A DNA stretch of 64,000 nucleotides, from the NCBI GenBank assembly GCA_024699855.1, contig JAMPIQ010000002.1:4030001-4094000 (forward strand). Direction: 5' to 3'. This stretch comes from Aphelenchoides besseyi. Taxonomy: Eukaryota > Nematoda > Chromadorea > Rhabditida > Aphelenchoididae. Position 1 is the first letter of the stretch. Each line of letters starts with the position of its first letter. The notes beneath the pieces were generated by a model, which had not been told where the DNA came from, did not search any database, and worked only from the letters and a program-made list of their open reading frames with translations. A program made the translations under genes and the position numbers. This document shows positions 57,961 through 64,000 of this stretch, one piece after another.

Positions 57961-58239
57961 TTAAGTGATTGGCAGCCGTGAGTCACAACGACGTCGTTCC
58001 CGTCGACTGATTGGCTTTGTGGCATCAATGAGTCTGAGAAAGTGGGTGAAGTGATTGTAAAAGATCAACTTAAACAAACTCATTGGACTTCGAGCAAACC
58101 GACTTCTGAAGCGACAATACCAATTCCTTTGCGACAAAGTGGATGGTAAAATCGTGCGACTTTTTGTGGACATTTGTGTTTCTTGAGTACGTTTTCCAGC
58201 GGCCTCCATCTGTGACTTGAAAGTTTCCCATCAGCTGAT

Positions 58240-59025
58240 GTGGTGTTAGATTTCGCAAGAATCGTTGCGAAATCGTCATCGCGTCTCCAATTTGTTGTGG
58301 CGCAATGGCACATGATTTTGTTTTGGGATTTGCACAAGTTTGTCCTCTTGTTCAACGATGATGTGCCTGCAAGGCCCAGCGACGAACTGTCGCTCGGTGC
58401 GATGCGAAACCCGGAGTTTGGTGCAGAACAGACGTAACAAACGAAGGGAATTACGGGCGCACTGGGTTGCTCGCTCTTTGAGCACTCGACAGATGTGGCG
58501 GGAAACGAAAAAGCGGGTGGTACAGGGTCGGCAAACGAATGCGAAGAGAAATTCTTCCAACGAAAAACGCGCTGCTGCGTCCGAAATGCAAACGCAGACT
58601 CAACCAATTCGAGGCCGCGAAAGCGTCCGTTTGGCTGTGCAGACTCCACCTTTTTCTATGCTGTCGGTGCGTTTCCACAACGCTCTTCCACGCACTCTCT
58701 TCACGACCCTTCTCTTTGACATCCAGTGGCGACGGCCAAACAAAAAACGTGTCGCTTCCGAACTGCCTACAATTTGGACGTGATCTTTCGTCCGCGAATG
58801 TTGCGAAATTTGTTTTGTCTGCCAACTCATTGCACGTCAAAAGAGAACAATTTGCATGCAGTTAAGACAAAAATTGGCAACAAACTTCACATCACCAGTG
58901 ATCGAATGGCAGTTCACAAGCAATTGAAAGCAATGCGATATTCTGATTTCTCTTCACTGTCGGAGACTTTCAACATCACGGTTGACAGTTTTCGTCGACG
59001 CCTTTACTCAACACAACGACCTTGA
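58240..59025 (+). CDS. unrecognised basic ORFs, both strands open
   Basis: The plus strand is open from 58340 to 58783 with a natural-looking end (PIRGRESVRLAVQTPPFSML, TLFTTLLFDIQWRRPNKKR). From 58726 to 59025 another frame ends MRYSDFSSLSETFNITVDSF. The minus strand is open over 58649-58080 as well. The region is GC-richer than its flanks, which lengthens chance frames. No domain was recognised, and the coding strand is uncertain. Confidence 0.3.
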
Positions 59026-59639
59026 GTTGAAGAAGAGTGAATGGAAATTCGCCTTAAGGTTACCAGCGTCCTTTGAAGTCGAACAGAACGATTCGTCTCG
59101 TCATAACAAACTGCACGTTTCATCGATCAACTCAGTGTGACTTTAAACTCAATAGAAAAATAATTGAATTCTGAGATCTGAATAATACAGTAATGGATTT
59201 CTTTGCTACTAGACGATTAAATGCAGAATTACGGTCGATTGTTTCTGCTGAGATGGTGACTTTACAGTGGGCGAACAAATTGGCCGCCATTTCAGTGCAT
59301 GACATACTTTCACTGATTGACAATTCAAGACTGTAAAAGATATTGTTGATGGTTGAAGACCTCAGAGGTTTAATGAATAAATTAATAGCACTGAAAAGAT
59401 GTTAGTTTGCGTATAGAAAGAATTCGGATTCTTATTTGCAGATTCTAAGGTAACTGTTAATAGGTAGTTTCTGATTACATCACGCAGAATATATCTGTTT
59501 TTACGATATTGACATTTCGATTAAGTGCTTTTGTTGATGATTATTGACATAGCAATGTGGCACATAAATTGGTTTCAAATTCTATTTGTGTGGCACTACC
59601 AAGCATTTGCATCGACTTTTGTCACAGCGTCAGATCAAA
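59026..59639. other. AT-rich gene-free stretch
   Basis: No coding, RNA or repeat feature was seen. The region probably holds the promoter of the small secreted-protein gene that starts at 59640. Confidence 0.4.
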
Positions 59640-59971
59640 ATGTTCTTCACTCATTTCTTTTGTTTTCTGACTATTGGTGAGTAGTACCGAAGATCGTTTA
59701 ATTGCTTGATTCAGTCATCATCTCGAGCAATCAATCCATAAGTATTCCACTTTGTGATTCTTTACTGACTGAAAAGACGACGTACTGGTCACCTTGTTTA
59801 TCGATTCTTCAGAAAAGTGTTCCATTATGTCAATGTCTGAATGGACCTATTTGCGATGAAGAGATGTGAGAATATGAATCCGCTTGTATTCTAACGATTA
59901 CTTCTAGACATTACGTTTTGGTTGAAAACTTCCAAGAACAGAAGACCTCCGAACAAAACAAATCTTTCTAG
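59640..59971 (+). CDS. small secreted Cys-containing protein or N-terminal exons
   Basis: Exons 59640-59676, 59715-59865 and 59908-59971 join in frame to about 83 residues. A signal peptide (FFTHFFCFLTIVIIS) is followed by IPLCDSLLTEKTTYWSPCLS, VPLCQCLNGPICDEE and a hydrophilic end. The five Cys after the signal suggest disulfide bonds. The next coding sequence, an exostosin-like fragment, starts 60 bases downstream in the same orientation. These exons could therefore be its N-terminus with a lost junction. Confidence 0.5.
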
Positions 59972-60044
59972 TCAGTTATTCCAATTGTAAGAGTTCAATA
60001 AGTGTTATCGCATGAAATCGGTGATCAGTGTTGGAGCTTTCAGA

Positions 60045-60604
60045 TTTCAGCGACGACATTAGACAACTCGGTGTTCACAATGCTGATGGCCGGAATAAAA
60101 CGTTCCTCTCAAAGATTTCACGAACCGCTTTTTTACGGCGCTATTTCAGTGATTGTGAGCAACGATCTGAATTCGCTGCCTTTTGCTCAACAAATTCGAT
60201 GGAACAAAGCGGTGATTAGTTGGCAATTGAATGCTATTGAACGGTCTTTTAAATTCACATTCCCGCGCACTTTTTGTTCGATATCGAAAAGATTCTGCAA
60301 ACGATTTCGACTTCACGGATCTTGGAGTTGAGGCGAAACGGACGCTTCTACCTCGAGAATTATTTTGCTGATACAAAAGGTTTACATTGGAGGGACTGTC
60401 ATTGATGTGCTTTCAGTTCTTACTCGTTCATTGTTAACAGCAATTCGAAACCAGCTGCGATTGCCAGCACCACTGAAACGAGCTCATCACTCGAATGTCA
60501 TTCTCACGACTGGTTTTAACGATTCAACTCCATTGCTTTTGTGTTTCTTAATCATTGATTTATTCACTGTTGAAGTTTTGCGTATTTTCTTCAGTTCATT
60601 TTAA
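60045..60604 (+). pseudogene. exostosin (EXT1-like) domain fragment with frameshift
   Basis: The frame encodes GIKRSSQRFHEPLFYGAI then SVIVSNDLNSLPFAQQIRWN. This matches the exostosin (GT47) C-terminal motif R-G-x-x-x-x-S-x-R-F-x-E-A-L-x-x-G-x-I-P-V-x-L-S-N, then L-P-F-x-x-x-I-D-W. A one-base shift in the T run near 60270 leads to FDIEKILQTISTSRILELRR and NGRFYLENYFADTK. A 37-base intron (60380-60416) joins to VLTRSLLTAIRNQLRLP and VILTTG. EXT1 builds heparan sulfate chains in the Golgi. The first half of the GT47 domain and the whole C-terminal GT64 domain are absent, so this is a fragment, likely inactive. Confidence 0.65.
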
Positions 60605-61485
60605 CCGACTCGCTAAATAAACGATTGTGCTTCCGCTTACTTGCTTTCCGCGTATTTGTGAGCTTTTTAGGGAGCTACCAACGACGATTTTTGTTTAACG
60701 ATTGTGAAAACTGTGTTTAGCTTTAAACGCAAGTGAAAACGACGTATTTTGTTTGTTAAAATGTCAACTGACTTGTTAATGATTATTGGTTGGCTAAATG
60801 TGCTTGTGATCTTACATTTCTTTTCGTTGCTTAGATGGATTTGTTTGGCGTACTTACAGTTTTTATTTGTTTCATTGATCTAACGTTTGTTTTGAATGTT
60901 TATAAAAACAACAGTACAAAGAATACAACAGATAAGAAGGTAATTAGTGCTCTTCGTATAGATATCATAATCTTCTTCAGACAACGAAGGATCGCTTCTT
61001 CCCAAATAAACTTGATTAAGATCATTTGGTTCAGGATCACGACGATCATTTTCTTGAATGGATGAAAGATTGATTTGTTTAAAAGCAAAAATCAAGAGAT
61101 CATAGACGATGTCTTTGAGTCCATCGCAAGTCTATCCATTTGGGCAATGCGCAAATTAAAGCGAAATTCCGTTTGACAAACTTGAAGTCAGGCTTCTTGA
61201 ACGCGTTCAAATGTTCGGGATAAAATAAGAGCTGAAGACGTTGAATAATGTTATCCAACGACAGGTTCACTCCCCGCGCTTTCATACACATGCCCTCAAA
61301 ATGAATAAGCTCAAAAAGATTGATTGAATAGTTCCTTTTATTCATTAAAAGAATTTGAATTGAATGATGCCAACAAATCGAATCGCAAAATCAAAAAAAT
61401 GTTCACAAATTTACTAAAAACAAACAGTTACAAAAACAAAATTTGATAACAAAGAGTTTGGCGGTTGTCGGGTTCCACGGGCTAT
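60605..61485. other. gene-poor stretch with short hydrophobic frames
   Basis: Short frames such as MSTDLLMIIGWLNVLVILHF (60761) and VLTVFICFIDLTFVLNVY (60850) are hydrophobic but lack splice structure. AT-rich sequence makes such frames common by chance. No repeat boundary was seen before the mariner remnant. Confidence 0.35.
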
Positions 61486-62450
61486 TCATCGATTTAGAAA
61501 AAAACGATCAAGCACTGCAAGAACTTTATTTCCAATATGCGGTAAAGCACCGTCTTGTTGAAAAACAAGGTCATCGAAATTTGGCCAAGTTTGCAACTCT
61601 GAAACCACCAAATTTTTGAGCGTTCGTTGCATCCATTGGGCATTGATTTCTCTTTCGGTACCTTCCGATTCCCAAAAAAAGAGCCCAACGACTCCTTCAA
61701 CACTAACGCCCATCCACACAGTCAACTTGAGAGTATGAACCGAAGAACATCAGACCAATACGGGTTCTCATCAGCCCACATGATCCAATCTTGCCGATTC
61801 ATTCCCCCATCCAGATGAAAGTGGGCCTCGTCTGTAAATACGAGGTTTGACAGACGAGCGAAATCTGCCGTTTGTCGCTCCAATCCACCTCGAGCAAAAT
61901 CGATTCGTGCATCATAGTCGGGTTCGTTGAGAACGAATTTGTCTTAAAAAGACGAGCAAATCTAAATTTGAAACTTGAGTTTGTTAACTCACTTTGGTTT
62001 GTTCTTTTCTCTTTGTCCATGAAGATTTCCCGTAGTCCGAAGCATTTCATCCCATGATTTGATTGTCTTCATATCGGGAACTGAAGCTCGACCATTTTAA
62101 ACTTCGCGACGAACTCGACTTTGAAACTTCTAATACTCATAATGTTCCTCGATGAAAATTCGCAAAAATGCAGCTTTTTGAACGACCGTGTAACTCATTG
62201 CAGACAAAAACCAAGAAAACCGAATGTGGTCAAAACCGTAAAAATTGGATTAAAGAGGGGAGTAAGATAAAACTTTTTCAAATTTTCAAAATTTTAATTT
62301 TGTTTCCATTTGAGAATGGGGATCATGGAGACCAAGAAAATGTAAACTTTGTTCAGAAAAAAATCATCGATAAAAAAGTTATTCGCAAAAAACCGACGGA
62401 GTTTATTTTGCGCCACCCCGTACAACGGAAACCATACTTAGGACAGTAGG
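61486..62450 (-). mobile_element. mariner-like transposon remnant
   Basis: The minus strand encodes a broken transposase. In order: VQKAAFLRIFIEEHYEY, TIKSWDEMLRTTGNLHGQRE, FTDEAHFHLDGGMNRQDWIM with the first catalytic Asp, then in another frame VWMGVSVEGVVGLFFW, and LVFQQDGALPHIG with the second Asp. Stops and at least two frameshifts separate them. The right end (62400-62436) reads inward as CGGGGTGGCGCAAAATAAAC, a typical mariner-type terminus. No matching left end was found, so the left side is truncated. The element is inactive. Confidence 0.85.
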
Positions 62451-62607
62451 CAACTGAACAGCCAAACTTCTTTCACACACTTCCAACCAACCGGTCAATT
62501 TCTTTCATTTCAAATTTAGGTCACCCATGACGCAATCAGACAAAATTTTCGTTACAACCCAATAAGTTAAATTTTTAAGTGAAGCTTCATTAACTTCACT
62601 TTTTAGG

Positions 62608-62903
62608 GATGCCGAGCAACTTCGTCGGATCAGTCAACAGTTGCAAGAAATCGATCAACAGGTTAGTTATTTGTTTCGTTTTCTTAATCGACAATCAATT
62701 TAGATGAAAGAACTCAAAGAAATGATGGTCCAATGCATTTCCGCCGACCAAATTAGTTTTTTGGGGGGTTTTATCTGATTAACTTAACTATTTTTTAGAC
62801 AAACCCAATACTTCAGTTTTGGGTCCCCGTGATTGTAAGTGGAATCGTGTCGTATTTTATCGAGTTATATGCCGAACGTGGAAGAAACCCGCGCGCCCGT
62901 TAA
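62608..62903 (+). CDS. tiny single-span membrane protein, family member 4
   Basis: Exon 1 (to 62661) encodes DAEQLRRISQQLQEIDQQ. The last exon (62799-62903) encodes TNPILQFWVPVIVSGIVSYF and a basic end AERGRNPRAR. The 105-base last exon has the same length, phase and organisation as that of member 3 (ending RRNPRRR). Both introns open with GTTAGTTATTTG. A possible internal exon beginning at 62704 (MKELKEMMVQCISADQ) does not keep frame, so direct joining is preferred. No ATG lies in frame at the start of exon 1; an upstream exon through LQPNK is possible. It lies 50 kb from the other members. Confidence 0.6.
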
Positions 62904-62929
62904 TGCTCTTGTTCAACTCTCTCTTGCAG

Positions 62930-63352
62930 AACAATAGCCCCAGAGCGATATTAACAACGCTCTCGACGATTTGGAGCGGTTCAAACAATCGCGATTTCCT
63001 GTATGTGAACTTTCGAAAGAATTTTTAATTTGTGTTTTGGACGCTGGAAATAGAAACCTCGGCACATTACTCGTATTGTCTCTCGTGGACCGCAAATATC
63101 TTGAGAAAGCCGGCCGCTCAGATAAACGGTGAATTGAACGATTTCAATCGATTCTTTACGTCGGTGAAACAGTTCGACACGTTCCGTTCACACTACATCA
63201 ACAATGGTGAGGTGTAATTTTTAATTATTTGACTGTTGTAAAGATTTCGAAGGACCCTGTTTTGATAAAAATGAAGTAGAAGCCGAAGATCATCAAACGA
63301 CGTCTACACCACTGGCGAAAGAGCCTCGTACATATCGACCAAAGTTTTATTA
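62930..63352 (+). CDS. unrecognised spliced coding pieces
   Basis: Gene-like pieces are SDINNALDDLERFKQSRFP (ending at GTATGT near 63001), INGELNDFNRFFTSVKQFDT with FRSHYINN up to a GTGAGG donor, and, after AAAG, DFEGPCFDKNEVEAEDHQTT ending TYRPKFY and a stop at 63352. The last two join in frame. The first does not clearly join. The product is hydrophilic and acidic. No family was recognised. Confidence 0.35.
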
Positions 63353-63430
63353 GACAAACGAGAAAACCAAGTTCTTCATCGATCTTCTTTTTGTTCGCTC
63401 GTGATTGTATGAAAACAAGTCAAACACTAG

Positions 63431-63644
63431 AATTCGTCAACACAAATGGGACGACATCATACAGCGCATGAACGAAAAATTCGGATCCGTTAGAAACCGA
63501 CCTTTCACTTGTAAGTTTACACTCTGTTAATAACTCACGAATCTTCAGTTAAACACATAAGAAATAAATGCGTATCTGGCTCATCACCACGCTTCCGTCA
63601 CTTGATAAAGATTCCGAGTGGAACCTTTTGGGTAAACGGCTAGC
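63431..63644 (+). CDS. unrecognised small spliced ORF
   Basis: A frame reading HKWDDIIQRMNEKFGSVRNR ends at a GTAAGT donor (63510). After a TCTTCAG acceptor it continues in frame as FKHIRNKCVSGSSPRFRHLI to KIPSGTFWVNG and a stop. The composition is gene-like, but the start is not defined (an acceptor-like CACTAG precedes it). No family was recognised. Confidence 0.35.
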
Positions 63645-63685
63645 GATATTCCTGGAACACGCATCGGTTGTGAGTTTTCAGTCGT

Positions 63686-63922
63686 TTGCCATTTTTATGT
63701 GACTTCAGAGCAAAAAAATCGTGCCAGAAGTTTGCAATAACCCGCTTCCACGTCCGCCGGAAGAAGTGTAACCCAAAAAGAAAACGAACAAACGTAACCG
63801 CGGAGCAAACAAGGACGGAACTCGACGAAGAAGATCAACCGCCATCCACGAAGAAAGAGCGTGTTGTCGAACCGAAAGCCAGGGAGTCTGATGTTGCTTT
63901 GTTAATATCAAAGTTAAAATAA
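63686..63922 (+). CDS. charged ORF at the window edge
   Basis: The frame encodes a strongly basic then acidic sequence: RRKKCNPKRKRTNVTAEQ, TELDEEDQPPSTKKERVVEP and KARESDVALLISKLK. It resembles a nuclear, disordered segment. The last 80 bases of the window continue with further charged codons in another frame (EIEEIEQKEIEGRRAK). The gene may therefore extend past the edge with an intron near 63920. No domain was recognised. Confidence 0.35.
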   Translation: MPFLCDFRAKKSCQKFAITRFHVRRKKCNPKRKRTNVTAEQTRTELDEEDQPPSTKKERVVEPKARESDVALLISKLK

Positions 63923-64000
63923 ACGGAACGAGTCGAGTCGAAATCGAAGAAATCGAACAGAAAGAAATTGAAGGACGTCGAGCCAAACCAAGTGGAGCCG

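Noticed and set aside
58080..58649. 189-codon minus-strand frame as a gene
   Set aside because: Composition is uneven and no domain is visible. Plus-strand frames over the same bases look more gene-like. The local higher GC content explains long frames on both strands.
1..64000. CRISPR arrays, bacterial operons, ribosome binding sites or phage features
   Set aside because: Spliced genes, GT-AG introns and eukaryotic families throughout exclude a prokaryotic window. No regularly spaced repeats were seen.

Overview
The window is eukaryotic nuclear DNA and most resembles a compact ecdysozoan, probably nematode, genome. Genes are close together on both strands. Introns are mostly about 35-60 bases with GT...TTTTCAG or TTTTAG ends. 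Several start codons lie within about 30 bases of a splice acceptor, as expected for spliced-leader trans-splicing. Tc1, mariner and Helitron remnants are present. The species cannot be named from sequence alone.

Left part (1-13 kb) is accessory and repeat-rich. It holds a defective Tc1-like element with intact terminal repeats, a DHHC palmitoyltransferase gene, a decayed Helitron helicase, an OB-fold-like gene with a TATA box, a 917-base element with perfect inverted ends, a family of tiny single-membrane-span proteins with a duplicated 231-base upstream block, an N-terminally cut CLP1-like kinase with an in-frame TGA, and a hydroxypyruvate isomerase gene. Three copies of a segment that contains the 3' end of the neighbouring KCTD3/SHKBP1-like gene are scattered at 3.9, 11.6 and 13.2 kb.

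Middle part (13-34 kb) is a dense run of conserved housekeeping genes: KCTD3/SHKBP1-like (-), NASP histone chaperone (+), USP8-like deubiquitinase (+), two convergent GCNA/SprT-type acidic proteases (+ and -), MMS19 (+), fibrillarin (-), DNAJC8 (-) and a retinol-dehydrogenase-type SDR (+). Fibrillarin/DNAJC8 and HYI/KCTD3 are close same-strand pairs and could be operons.

Right part (34-64 kb) holds an Ig-domain gene (-), a secreted Cys/Gln-rich protein with a furin-like site (+), a small two-span membrane protein (-), a Thr-rich secreted protein with Ser-Gly glycosaminoglycan sites that looks like a chondroitin proteoglycan core (+), an arylsulfatase (-) with a 3-kb intron enclosing opposite-strand coding sequence, and strawberry notch (-). 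The last 6 kb contains an exostosin-like fragment, a mariner pseudogene, another member of the tiny membrane-protein family and several unrecognised spliced ORFs.

All exon joins were inferred by eye from reading frame, GT-AG signals and protein-family resemblance. Gene boundaries are therefore coding boundaries and may be off at small terminal exons.
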